From NCBI GenBank assembly GCA_036023115.1, contig JAYKKT010000089.1, forward strand, positions 16,300,501 to 16,364,500: a DNA stretch of 64,000 nt. Reading direction: 5' to 3'. The notes beneath the pieces were generated by a model, which worked only from the letters and a program-made list of their open reading frames with translations, searched no databases and was not told the DNA's origin. Position numbers and translations under genes: made by a program. This document shows, piece by piece, positions 23,261 through 34,129 of the stretch; the stretch's first letter is position 1; each line of letters starts with the position of its first letter. Source of the DNA: Brasenia schreberi. Taxonomy: Eukaryota; Streptophyta; Magnoliopsida; Nymphaeales; Cabombaceae.

Positions 23261-23371
23261 GTTTTCAAAATATCTGGCCCAACCCTTTCCAGCCCACCTT
23301 ATCTACATACCACCCTACCTAAACCACCTAACCACTACCCCAAGCCCAGCCCTAACCGACCTACCCATCCC

Positions 23372-23379
23372 TATTTAAA
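23372..23379 (+). promoter_or_regulatory. TATA box of C 5' LTR
   Basis: CATCCCTATTTAAACCCCCC, conserved at 41623-41629, 49945-49952 and 55942-55949. Transcription would start about 30 bp on, near 23405, giving a C-rich leader. Confidence 0.6.
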
Positions 23380-23622
23380 CCCCCCCCCCGTGGGGGCGGG
23401 TTTTCCTAGCCAGCAGCCCTCACAAATCCCAGCCGGGCCCTCTCTTCCCCCATTTCCACACCCCGCCGAATCTGCCCCAACTGCTCCACCTGTTCCACCT
23501 ACTCCACCTGCACCGCCACCTTCCCTCTTCCATCCACCACCATCTCCCAGCCGGACGCCACCACTTGCTCTCCATCCCAACCACCCGGCTTCTCTCTTCC
23601 ATCTGCCGCCTCTCCCCATTCG

Positions 23623-24098
23623 GTAAGTACCCCCCCACTCTACCTAGCTCCTTCTCTACTCCCTCTCCACTCCTAGCCACCCACCATACCACCATCTTAC
23701 CTACACATCAGCCCCTTGCTGCCACCATTCTCACTTAGCCGAACCTAGCACAACCTAAACTACCGGCCACTACCTAACCATCCCATCTACACCCGGCCAG
23801 CCATCTCTTTTCCCCTTAGACTCCCATTCGACCTTCCCTTAAACCCCCTTTAGGTCCATACTCCCTAATACTCTATACTCTCCATTCGTGACCCTACATG
23901 CTTACTTGGCCCACCCCTTTAATCGCCCACATCAAGGCGACACCCATTTGCAGCCGGCCACCTTCGAGGCGCCTATCCCGCGCCCCACTTGCAACCGACC
24001 AGCACCCCTTGTCATCCACCCTCGCGGAGCTCCCGTTTGCAGCCCAAGGCGAAGGCCAAGCCCACGCTCAAGCAAGGCCTCTACGGACTAGCTACTCA
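23623..24098 (+). other. Splice-donor-like sites and exon-like segment in C 5' LTR leader
   Basis: CATTCG|GTAAGTAC at 23623 is a near-consensus donor. TTTGCAG acceptor-like words lie at about 23949-23955 and 24033-24039. The second donor is mutated here (ATAAGT at 24098) but is GTAAGT in C's 3' LTR (42346). The segment between acceptor and second donor is open in one frame (ending ..SSKASTDQLL-like in related copies). Splicing is inferred, not shown. Confidence 0.45.
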
Positions 24099-24324
24099 TA
24101 AGTGCCTAAACTCGGTCTTTAGTTGTATACTTGCTTGAGATTCAATTTGATACGGGGTTGTAATAACGGAGCATAGTCTCCCCCCACTTGTAATAACGTG
24201 GCTTGGCACACCCACACACGTGCACTCTCTTAGTCGTGCACGATTTTGAACACACACGGGCCTAATCAGCCCCTAATACATAAGTATATATATTTTCATT
24301 TTCGAAGGGTTTTGCTTAAGTTGG

Positions 24325-24840
24325 GTGCGTTGTCTTTCAATTCAAGCACTCACACACATTGAGCTTTCGCTCTTATTTGAAAGACCCAAGTAAGGGCCGA
24401 CCTATACTATTTGGGTTTCATTTCATGTTGTGTGAGTAAGTCTTTCAATTCAAGCACTCTCACACACATTGAGCTTTCGCTCTTATTTGAAAGACCCAAG
24501 TAAGGGCCGACCTATACTATTTGGGTTTCATTTCATGTCGTGTGTGTAAGTCTTTCAATTCAAGCACTCTCACACACATTGAGCCTTCGCTCTTATTCCC
24601 AAGACCTTAGTAAAGGCCTTATTGCAGTTATATTTGGGTTTCATTTATGTCGTGTGTGTAGTACTTCAATTCAAGCACTCTCACACACATTGAGCCTTCG
24701 CTCTTACTCCCAAGACCTTAGTCAAGGGCATACTGCAATTTATATTTGGGTTTAATTTCATGTCGTGTGTGTAAGTCTTTCAATTCCAGCACGCACCCAC
24801 ATTGAGCCTTCGCTCTTATTTGCAAGACCCGAGTAAGGGC
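24325..24840 (+). repeat. 110-bp tandem array in C 5' LTR
   Basis: Five units; GAGCTTTCGC/GAGCCTTCGC recur at 24361, 24471, 24581, 24692 and 24804, i.e. a period of 110-112 bp. Confidence 0.92.
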
Positions 24841-25203
24841 TCATATACATAATCTATATACATATCTCCCTTCGGTTATTTCCCTTCGGCTATTTCCCTT
24901 CAGCATTGTCTTTACATTTCGGGTTTTCCCTTTGGAGTAGCGTGAGTTTGCATTGCATCTACGCCATACCACGAGGTAGGACGCATATTGCATCAAAGCA
25001 AGCCCCGCTCGAATTCGCCCACGTAGTGGAGTGTTCATAACACACAAACTAGGTGGCCCGAAAAGGGATAAAAGAAAAAGACTTAGGCACGTGCAAATCC
25101 ACGTGATCTAAAACATGCAATCGCATTTTAAAGACCCGAAATAGACACCTCGAACCGTTTCGTAGACTTTCTCTCCAAAAAACTCGATTTTTTGCAAAGC
25201 ATA

Positions 25204-25322
25204 CAGACTGACCCTTGCGCATCGGTGCAAGAAGGTCTGCGACGACAAGAGCTTACTTGCTCACAGTCGCCACGTTTAGAAGTCAGTGTTAAAAATATCT
25301 TCGCTAGCTTAGGTAAGCTAGC
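25204..25322 (+). other. Conserved hairpins upstream of C primer-binding site
   Basis: CAGAC (25204) pairs with GTCTG (25235-25239) and inside them CTTGC pairs with GCAAG, giving a two-step stem. At 25303-25322 GCTAGCTTAGGTAAGCTAGC has 8-bp arms and a 4-base loop. Both are kept in nearly all LTR copies of both families, within about 220 bp of the LTR end. Confidence 0.6.
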
Positions 25323-25425
25323 TGGCACGCCCTGTTTGCATACATAGGCCTTAGACACACGAGAGGATCCGCTCCGAGCCCTGAAAAAGGCAAAGAGGCG
25401 GGGATTTTCGCGCGTCTACAGGGAT

Positions 25426-25442
25426 TGGCACGCCCGGTGGGA
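25426..25442 (+). other. Element C primer-binding site
   Basis: TGGCACGCCCGGTGGGA, five bases (GGGAT) after the 5' LTR. Confidence 0.82.
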
Positions 25443-25563
25443 TGTGAGCCTTTCAAAAATCGAGTTTGTAAGTAGAAGTCTTGCGAAAATTTTGTAAAAA
25501 GGTGTCGTTTTTAACTTGTTTTCTTTGCTTGTACTTAGGACATTTTGAAAAAGCTTGAAAAGC

Positions 25564-27027
25564 ATGTCAAAATCCAATTCAAGTGAAGTGTCGAGCCAAG
25601 GCTCATGCGCATCAAGTTCTCACTCTAGCAGGATTTTCAAAAACAAAATAAAACTAGATGAAATCGAGGACTTGAGAAGGGAGTTTGAGGCCAAAATCGA
25701 TGCTCTCAGCTAAGAGGCTGAAGTAGGCGATTCATGTTCATCAAACGGTGAACAAAGGCCTAAAAAGAAATCTGAAAAACCTCGCAAGCAAAAAGAGGCC
25801 TCCGTAATGGAAGGCAACCAATACTATGAGTCCTTCACACAAAAGGACCGTAAAGCCCTACAACAGTTACTAAAAGGGCAGAATAAAGAGAAAAGAAGCT
25901 ACGCCTTGTCTGATTTCCTTCCTATAGACTACGAAACAGACAGTGACGATGAAATACCGAACTTCCATCGGTATGATGGCATGGGAGACCCTAGGTCTCA
26001 CTTGCAGCTTTTCTCACGTCGAGCCCATAAGAAGAAAAAGGACTCGATGAAATGGGTGTATTGGTTCCCTTTATCCCTTAAAGGCACAACTGCCAAATGG
26101 CTGGCTTCCTACGACTTAAGCCAGTTCGCTACTTTTGAAGAGTTAGTGAACTGCTTCATGCAAAGATTTGCACACAACGTAGAAGTCACGCCAACCCTAA
26201 ATACCTTAAGGGATACAAAGCAAGGCATGAACGAAGACGTCCATGCCTTCATTATAAGATGGAGGTCGCTTTTGGGCCAAGTACGAGAGCCCATATCCGA
26301 AGGATGCGCAGTAATGCTCATCCTGGATAATTTTAAAAGCGAGTTAAAAACCCTTCTCTCGCTCCATGAGATCTCAACTTTCCATAAGTTGATCAAAAAG
26401 GCCTCCCTTTTCGAAACCAACTTGCGAAAAGGGACATACGATCACTTGTGGAAAGGAAGTGCCGTTCCAAAAACCCGTTTGGAAAAGCCCATCGCATATG
26501 GGCTGCCCACGACGGACAAAGGGGCAAAACCCCATAAAATCGCCAATGTCCGAGTGGATCCAGGCGTGGCAAGCACTTCCAAAAATTTTAAAAAATTAGA
26601 AAATAAGAGGGAATGCAATTTTCAAAAACTGGTTGAAAAACGGGAGTATACTCCGCTGGGGCAACCTGTGTCGGAGGTCCTGGACCTCCTCCTTGCCTAG
26701 GGCATGATAGAACTCCCTGAAATCCCCGAAGGAGTCACTTCCAAAGGGGGGTATTTAAACCGATTTCGCAAGTATCATCGGCTCAAAGTCCATGATACCA
26801 AACGCTGCTTCTCTCTTTTAAATAAAATTGAGAACTTGATAGCAGAAGGCCAGCTCCAGGTCACTACGGAACCTGAGCCACCTCAAGCTATCTTCAAGGA
26901 ACCCTTTCCCAAACACGCCAGTAGCAGTGGGAAAGGAAAGGAGGTATGTACCCTCACCATTTCCAAGGAACTAGCGCGAAAGCCAGAACCTGGTCGACCT
27001 ACTTCTGCGCCCATCCTTGTACTATAA
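25564..27027 (+). pseudogene. gag: Element C gag, degraded
   Basis: Starts ATGTCAAAATCC at 25564. A TAA at 25711-25713 replaces the CAA/CAG of LSQEAEVG. The frame 25807-26697 holds the capsid region (SMKWVYWFPLSLKGTTAKWL onward). TAG at 26698-26700 replaces the CAG of LLLAQGMIE; element E has TAG at the same codon. The zinc knuckle in 26704-27027 reads FRKYHRLKVHDTKRC, so its first cysteine is lost. A short deletion near 27025 shifts the frame into the protease. Confidence 0.85.
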
Positions 27028-28408
27028 GGAGGCCCACCCAAGTCGTCATTCGGGGACCACCAAAAGTTGAAACCCCAGTAAAACCAGCTTTGAAAATCCA
27101 AGGTTCTCCTCAACTCATCCTTAGAGCCAAGTTTAGTGCGAACCCTAGGCTGGTCGTGGGGGAAGTCACTAGATCCAGGAGGATCTATCAACCCCCACAC
27201 CTTCAAGGTGCTCAAAAGGTGGTCAGTGTGCCTGGCCCCTCAAAAGCATGTATCCCTAGTGGTCTGCCAAAAGCAGATAAGGACAAAGTCATCCTAAATC
27301 CTTATGATTTCGAAAACCACCTTTCAAAGATTCCTATTCACATGTCTATCCTAGAGCTTATAAAAACCTCGCCTAGGCATAGACTTGTATTAGAGAAAAT
27401 TCTAGAAAGGGCCAAGGTTGATTCGAACATAAGTCCGGAGTCCTTGTCTGCCCAAGTGGCTTTATTAGGAGCAAAATCGCCCGTCACTTTCTCGGAAGAT
27501 GATGTAGATAGACCCTACGAAACCCATAACCAGGCCCTGCATATCGAGGTGGTTCTAAACAACCACTCTCTGGACAGGTGCCTAGTCGATGGTGGAGGAG
27601 GGCTCAACATCCTTCCACTTCATGTGGCGTACAAAATCGGAGTCACCTTGACTTCAGTGAACCCAAGCCCCATCGTTATCACTGGATACGATGGGAATGC
27701 GTCTAGACCTTTAGGATCCAACGAACTCCCAATGGAAACGAGAAGGATCGAACACACGGGGGTGTTCCATGTCTTAGACATCCACCCCCATTATAACCTG
27801 TTGCTGGGAAGGCCCTAGATACACAGTTTGTGCACTGTGCCATCCACCTTCCACAGGTGTGTTAAGATCCCTTTTAGGGACCAGGTCATAGTGATCCTAG
27901 GTGAGAGTCACCCACAGCTTCAGGGAATCATAAACTCCCCTTGTTTATCAAGCTCCCAGGCCCATGAGGCTAACCTGGGGCAAATTATGGTTGAGCCACC
28001 TCGGCTCGTGTTGAACAACCCTAGGAAGGTTGTATGTGTGAAGGGGCCGCCCAAAGCAGGCCCCCTCCCGACCTTAATCCTCTTAGGAAAACCCAAGCGT
28101 TCCCTATTTCCAAAGCCCCTGGACCAGAGGCCATACGAGCCTAATATGGACGATAGCATGTTCCAGGACCATGACTTGTATCCAACTTTTTCAAAAAACA
28201 AAAAGTCGTGGAACATGTTGTTGAACATGGGCTACACGCCCTACAAGAGTCTAGGGGCACAAAACCAGGGTCTCCTAGAGCCCATCCTTCCTAGGGCCAA
28301 CCCAAGCCGATATGGGATCGGCTATACTCCCCGAATACCACCGGAACCACCTCCTGTGACCACCTGGGTCAAGGGTGCCCCGGAGCCTGTCTTAGAAGAG
28401 ACCTATGA
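27028..28408 (+). pseudogene. Element C protease and G-patch-like segment
   Basis: Continues in the frame of 26946-27818. The protease motif is RCLVDGGGGLNILPLHVAY; LLGRP is followed by TAG (27816-27818) where other copies have the tryptophan of RPWIHSL. The same frame resumes at 27828 and includes NMDDSMFQDHDLYPTF and the G-patch-like NMLLNMGYTPYKSLG. Sequence breaks off at 28408, two codons after LEETY, at the junction with B. Confidence 0.85.
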
Positions 28409-29159
28409 TTAACCCCAAACTTGACACACAAGTCAAGCTTAATTATAACACTCTTGATATTTTCCATCCCCACTCTCTCTCATGCCCAATATCCCATGTG
28501 AATTTCAAGTGGGCCCCACCTCCATTTATGAGAAGGGGATGTGGGCCATGGATATGGATATTGGATTGGATCTCTGGATCCAAATCCAAATCCAAGTCCA
28601 CATATGGGTTGTATATATATGGTCCAGATCCAATCTCTGGATCTCTGGATATCTGGATATATATGGTCCAGATCCAATCCAAACTGAACTCTGACTCCTT
28701 CGAGCTGGGTTCGAAACGGACGATTCGTGTGGGGCCTGACAGCATCAGTACTCCGTCTGCGTTGGGTCTTCGCCAACATGGTCGTCCGTCTCCGTTTCTG
28801 CTTTCCGGAGATGACTTCAAATGATATTTTGATAAGAACAGAGTCTTGGACGTTCGAGATCCTGGGAGTGGGAATCAGATACAAGAGTTGTTGTGCCGGG
28901 CTTGACATGTGCTCCGGTTCCGGGCTCTTCTTAGCTCTCCTGGTCCTGTCTTGATCGAGCCAAGCCGCTTTGGGGTTTCAAAACGTGTTTAAAAGGTTTT
29001 CAAAAGCTATATTATATATTTTTGAAATATAGAGTTTAAAACATATGTACAGGGTTGTCTGGAAGGCTCCTGGGTTTCCAGACTCAAAATGGCCCTTTGG
29101 GGCTGCCTTTACAAAACCAAGTTTGTTTAAGAAATTCGTGAGATTTCGGGGTGTTTACA
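28409..29159 (-). repeat. Element B 3' LTR remnant
   Basis: Matches the first 750 bp of family-1 LTRs and ends GGGGTGTTTACA. It joins C's protease region over a shared ATGATT, a microhomology-type deletion junction. Within it a ~30-bp part of the GGATAT segment is rearranged (ATCTCTGGATCTCTGGATATCTGG, 28634 on). Confidence 0.88.
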
Positions 29160-29176
29160 GATGCCCCTCTTTGGCC
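29160..29176 (-). other. Element B polypurine tract
   Basis: The minus strand reads GGCCAAAGAGGGGCATC directly before TGTAAACACC. Element C has GGCCAAAGAGGGGCATT in the same place. Confidence 0.75.
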
Positions 29177-30370
29177 TTGTCCAAATTGATTTGGATAAGG
29201 GCAAAGATGACAAACACCCCTTTCAATGTCTCCCTAGATCTACCCATGAAGAATATGGGATCGCCCCAATCTTTAGCAAAATCTCAATTTACAAACTCTG
29301 GTAGGAGGAGATATCACGCCAAAGGGTTTTTCTATGGAATCTGGTCTTAAATGGGATCATGTTCGTGCAAGTACCATGCGGGGAATGCAAATGACATGTG
29401 TGTGGTGCCAAAAGTGGCGACCTCCCAGAGACCAGATGTGGTCGAACTCTAGAGACTTACAGGGTCTATTGCTCCAAGTGAGTAAATCCTATGCTGTTCG
29501 ATGTTCGGTTTTCAAAACTTATTTACAAAAGCTATTTACAAAAGGGACAACTGTCTTGAGCCTTGATCCTAAGGATCTCGAGCTCTTCGTGCTTGCCCTT
29601 GTTTGAGTCTTAACACTCGCTTATCTAGCAGAGGTTTTATAAGAAAATAAGCTTCATTTCAAATTCCTACGTCTTACTCGAAACGTCGAATTCTCAAACA
29701 AGATGAAATTCAAGTAAGTAAATCCTATTTTTACTTTAGGATTCCTCGAAATGAACCATGCTTTAACTTGGGATAAGCCAGGGATGGGAAAGAGATACCA
29801 CGGTCCCTTCTGAAGCGTCCCGTGGTTTGAGGCACAGAAGGTGGAAAACTGCTCTTTTTGAGCTTTTTGGCCTCTTTTTCCTTTTTTTCATAGAGGGTCT
29901 CCTTTTGGGAGTATTTTTTCTTTAATCCCTCTTTTTCATAAGAGAATCGATTTTTCTTTTTGAAGTCTGGTTTCTTTCTTTTGGAAAGAGACTTTGAATG
30001 GGAAATTCCCTTTTGTTTTGGGCCTTTGTTTTCCTTTTGGAAATAGGAGAGAAGAGGGGAGGACTTATCCCAAGCCTACACTCGATCCATTCCAGTTCAG
30101 CCTATTTAGAAACAACACGTACTACTTGCAAGTATCTTGCTATGTTGAACTAGGCCTTTCTTTGTAAGAAGAAGGATTTTGAAATGCAACCACGATTTTG
30201 AAAACTCCACTCTTTCACAAGTGCGAATTCTCTCACTCAGGGTCACACGAGTTGCCTTTGCACCTTATTCACATGTCTCAGGGCAGCTATCCCTATAAAA
30301 TTTTCGAAAACTGGAATTTAATCCAGATCCTACACATGATACTTCTTTAAGTATTGAATATTGATAGGAT
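29177..30370 (-). other. Element B 3' non-coding internal region
   Basis: No gene is supported. The 1.2 kb between integrase and polypurine tract is collinear with 39223-40391 in C and with D's pieces. A purine-rich stretch (about 29860-30060) gives spurious Lys-rich frames. Confidence 0.75.
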
Positions 30371-33300
30371 CTGCTAAATTCCTACCTTCTACATCGATCA
30401 ACTAATACGAATTGTTCGTAGTGGTTGCTCGTACAACATAGGTCCATCCCAGTTGGGGCGCCACTTACCTAAGGGGTGTGGTTCACGATGGTGGATGGTT
30501 TTTAAGACCAGATCTCCCACTTCAAAGTGGCGAGGTCTCATGTGTTTGCTATAATGTCGGGCTATCCTTTGCCGGTATGCACGAGCATGATCCATGGCAA
30601 GGAGTCGCCTCTCATCTAGCAAATCTAGTTCGGCCATCCTAGCATGCTGAAGCGTCTCTAGGGGGAGGTCGAGTGCTATGGATGTATGGAATGAATGCAG
30701 TTGAGTATGAATGGGAAGAATGGCGTTTGTGCCATAGACCAACTCGAATGGTGTGGCATTCGTGGGAGTCCGGATGGAAGTCCTATAAGCCCATAAGGCT
30801 TCATCCAGCTTCTCGTGCCACGTCCTACCCTTCTCTAAGGTTTTCTCAATAATACTAATGAGAGTCTTGTTTGTGGCTTCGGCTTGGCCGTTGCCTTGAG
30901 GGTAGTAGGGCGAGGAGAAGTGGTGAGTTATGCCATACGTGTTGCACAACTTAACCATCCGCTCGTTCTTGAATGGGGTACCATTATCAGACACAAGGTC
31001 TCGTGGAACCCCAAATCGAGCCAAGATATTCCTCCGGATGAAAGCCACCACCTGTTGCCCCATTACATTCGTCAGGGAAATGGCTTCCACCCACTTGGAG
31101 AAATACTTCGTGGCTGCTAAGATAAATCGATGCCCATTCGAGGCCTTTGGAAATATCGGGCCTACAATGTCAAACGCCTACATGGTAAATGGCCAGGGGC
31201 TGACCACGGAATGCAATGTAGATGAAGGGATATGAATGGCGTGCCCATGCACTTGACACGGATGACACTTCCTAACATGATCGTGACAATCCTTTTTCAG
31301 GGTGGACCAAAAATAGCCCCCTCTAAGTATTTTCATTGCCATCATGTTGGCATTAACATGACCTCCACATTCTCCATCGTGGAACTCATGCATTACTATC
31401 CTAGCCTCCTCTAGGTCGATACACCTAAGCAGAATGCCGGTAAAACTTTTTTTGTATAAAACCCCACCCAGAATGGTGTATCTGGTCGAAATCTTACGAA
31501 TGAATGCCTTAACTTTGGATGTGGCATCCTCGGTAAATCCCCCATTTTCTAAAAATTGTTTTATGTCATAGAACCAGGGTTTTTCAAGAGACTCTGTGTT
31601 GTTTTGGCAAATATCCAAGTCGTGTGTGGATGGATGGGGCGCATGCCATATTTCCAAAGATCTGGTCCCTGAAATGGGATCGACCTTCATGGCTGACCCC
31701 AAGGAGGAGAGGGCATCGGCGATGCCATTGTCCTCTCTTCCTACGTGTGTGAGTTTACACGACTGGAAGGATTGGATCAATCGAGTGGCCAACTCGTGAT
31801 ATGGAAGTAGTTTCTCATTACGTACTTGCCAAATTTTTAAAACTTGGTTTATGACAAGGAGCGAATCTCCAAAAACCTCAATGCATGATGCCCCTAGAGT
31901 TTTCGAAACCTTTAAGCCTTGTATGAGTGCTTCATACTCAGCTACGTTGTTGGAACATTCGAAATCTAAGCAGACTGCTATGGGAATCTCGCCCTTTTCA
32001 GGGGAGATTAGGATGACCCCTGCACCTGCCCCTCGTTGGTTTCGTGCCCCGTCGAAGTGCATCTTCCACACTTGGTTTTCGAAAGAATTTGCCAAAATGT
32101 GGTTTTGAAAATGGTTTTGCAATATGCCTTCGTCAGGCATTTCGACAAGAGTGGGATATGCATCCTCTAAGGGGAATTCAGCCACGTAATCTGCTAGGGC
32201 TTGCCCCTTAATGGAGATCTGGTGATGGTATTTCAGATCATACTCCATTAGAAGGAGCTGCCATTTGCCCAATCTACCCATGAGAATGGGTTTTTCGAAC
32301 AAGTGCTTGATTGGATCAAGCTTGGACACTATCCAGATCTCATGATCTAGGAAATAGTGTCTGAACTTCTGGCAGGCCCAAACTAGGGCCAAGCACGTCT
32401 TCTCCATGGCTTGATAATTTCGTTCATAAGCCAAGAGAGTTTTCGAAATATAGTAGATGGCATACTCCTTATGGGTGTCATCCTCGTATTGAGCCAATAG
32501 GGCTCCTAAAGCATTTACATGCACAGAGATGTATAATAAAAGCGGTTTTCCTTGCTTTGGAGGATTCAAAACGGGAGGATTAACCAAGTATGCCTTCAGT
32601 CTCTCGAAGGACTTTTGGCACTCGTCATCCCATAAGAATTTCGTACCCTTCCTCAACAGTTTGTTGAAGCGTTCGCATCTAGTTGCCAGATTCGATATGA
32701 ATCGGCGAACGGATTGTAATCGACCCTGGAGGCTACGGATTTGGGTGAGATTGGAGGGTGGAGCCATGTCTATGATGGCTCGACACTTAGAGGGGTCGAC
32801 TTCTATTCCCCTTTGGCTCACCATAAAGCCCAGAAGCTTTCCAGATTCTACCCCGAACACACATTTTTGAGGGTTTAGCTTTACTTTGTAAAGCCTAAGC
32901 CTTTCGAAAATCTTTTGTAAACATTCGATATGGGTGCATCGGGTTTTGGATTTTGCCAAGAGATCATCTACATACACTTCTACGAGCTCATGAATCTGAT
33001 CATGGAAGATCGTGGTCAAGGCTCGTTGGTATGTTGCGCCAGTATTTTTTAAACCAAAGGGCATGACTGTATAGCAGTACGTGTCCCATGGGTTTGTGAA
33101 GGCGGTCTTACCTTGATCTCGTGGACTTAGTTTGATTTGATTATAGCCTGAATAGCCATCCATGAATGAAAACATTTCATGATTTGCAGTACTATCGACT
33201 ATCAAATCTATGTTTGGTAAAGGATAATTATCCTTTGGAGTGGCTTTATTCAGGTTTCTGAAATCGATGCATATTCGAATTTTCCCATTGGTTTTTCGAA

Positions 33301-33421
33301 CCACAACGATATTTGACAACCAATCAGAATACGCAATGGGTTTTATGAATCCAGCTTTTAGCAGATCTTCTAAACCCTCTTTGACTTGCGTGTGTACATT
33401 CGGGTGTATTTTCCTAAGCTT
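30371..33421 (-). pseudogene. pol: Element B pol: RT, RNase H, second RNase H, integrase
   Basis: One frame runs from after the TAG at 33422 to TAG 31178, then continues in the same frame to about 30398. RT: CIDFRNLNKATPKDNYPLP, FSFMDGYSGYNQIK, EVYVDDLLAKSKT. RNase H 1 follows (ERNYQAMEKTCLALVWA); RNase H 2 starts KMHFDGARNQRGAG (about 31900-32060). Integrase has H-x6-H and CHPC zinc ligands, the catalytic D in AFDIVG, D in VSDNGT and E in NGQAEATNK, and a GKWRPNWDGP region (GPY/F). The TAG at 31178-31180 replaces the TGG of FTMWAFD; a one-base indel near 30440 alters the C terminus. It is close to intact but not functional as read. Confidence 0.9.
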
Positions 33422-34129
33422 CTACTTTATGGGTTTTACACCTGCATCTAAGGGAAGACGATGCTCGACAATGCTGGGATCTATGCCCCACATGTCTTCA
33501 TACGTCCATGCAAACACATCTAAATAGGTTCGTAGAAATGCAATGAATGCTAACTTTTCAGTTTTATGCAAGCATGCGCCTATTTTGATGGTTTTGGGAT
33601 TGGAATCATCCCCTAGGTTCACCTCTATGAAATCTCCTCCTACTGATTGGGAAGGTCTTTCAAAATCGAGAATCCTATGAAATTCTGGGAGCTCAGAAGT
33701 GGGATCTTCCTCAAGGGGGTCCACTTCTGGGCTTTGATCATTCTCGTGGGCTATAGACCCGAGGGAACTTGATGCGTGGTTTTTAAAATGACCTGGTTTT
33801 GTACTTGGATTTTCAAGTGATTTCGAAATTTTTGGTCTGGCTATGCAGACGACGTTTCTTTCGAAATCCTTTTCTTTTGCCAAAGTCCTACCAGGAGCAG
33901 CTATGTACAAAATCTTTTTGGTATTTTCCAAATTTTCGATTTTTTTGGGTTTTTGTAAAACAAGAACTTTGGGAACTATATAAAGCACTCTTTTTTCGAG
34001 TTTTTGTTTTTCCATTGTTTTTGGTTTTTCTTGTTTTTCGATTTTTTTGATTTTAAGTTTTTCAAATGTTTTTGGTATTTTTAGAAAAAGGGATCTTCCG
34101 TCATACCTACAAAGGGAAAACACTACGGG
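33422..34129 (-). pseudogene. Element B protease-RT linker
   Basis: In frame with both protease and RT but bounded by TAA (34130-34132) and TAG (33422-33424). It has a Lys/Glu-rich segment (KIKKIEKQEKPKTMEKQ), a more conserved part (VLYIVPKVLVLQKPKK and ILYIAAPGRTLAKEKDFERN) and the AFLRTYLDVFAWTYEDM block. D has a matching linker. The function is unknown; the boundaries suggest an intron or programmed readthrough. Confidence 0.7.

Larger units (their letters stand above)
22161..25420 (+). repeat. Element C 5' LTR (3260 bp)
   Basis: TGTAAACACCCC to GCGTCTACA. Order: U3 with shared family block (22480-22640), GGATAT-rich palindromic segment (22640-22745), telomere-like block (22990-23260), TATA (23372-23379), pyrimidine-rich leader, donor-like sites, TTGTAATAACG pair (24158-24200), tandem array, U5 hairpins. 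This is the best reference copy of family 1 in the window. Confidence 0.95.

Noticed and set aside
23371..23695. Proline-rich or tryptophan/glycine-rich frames in the LTR leader on both strands
   Set aside because: They come from the low-complexity pyrimidine-rich leader. The plus frame has no ATG and ends at the donor-like site; kept only as part of the exon-like finding.
24325..24840. CRISPR-like direct repeats
   Set aside because: Units are contiguous 110-bp tandem repeats without unique spacers, inside plant LTRs.
25421..25445. tRNA gene fragment
   Set aside because: Only the 3' complement of a tRNA is present; position and context show a primer-binding site.
33240..33527. Frames antisense to RT and protease (for example also 27920, 34335)
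   Set aside because: Shadows of conserved coding sequence in the opposite strand; they recur only where the pol or protease sequence recurs.
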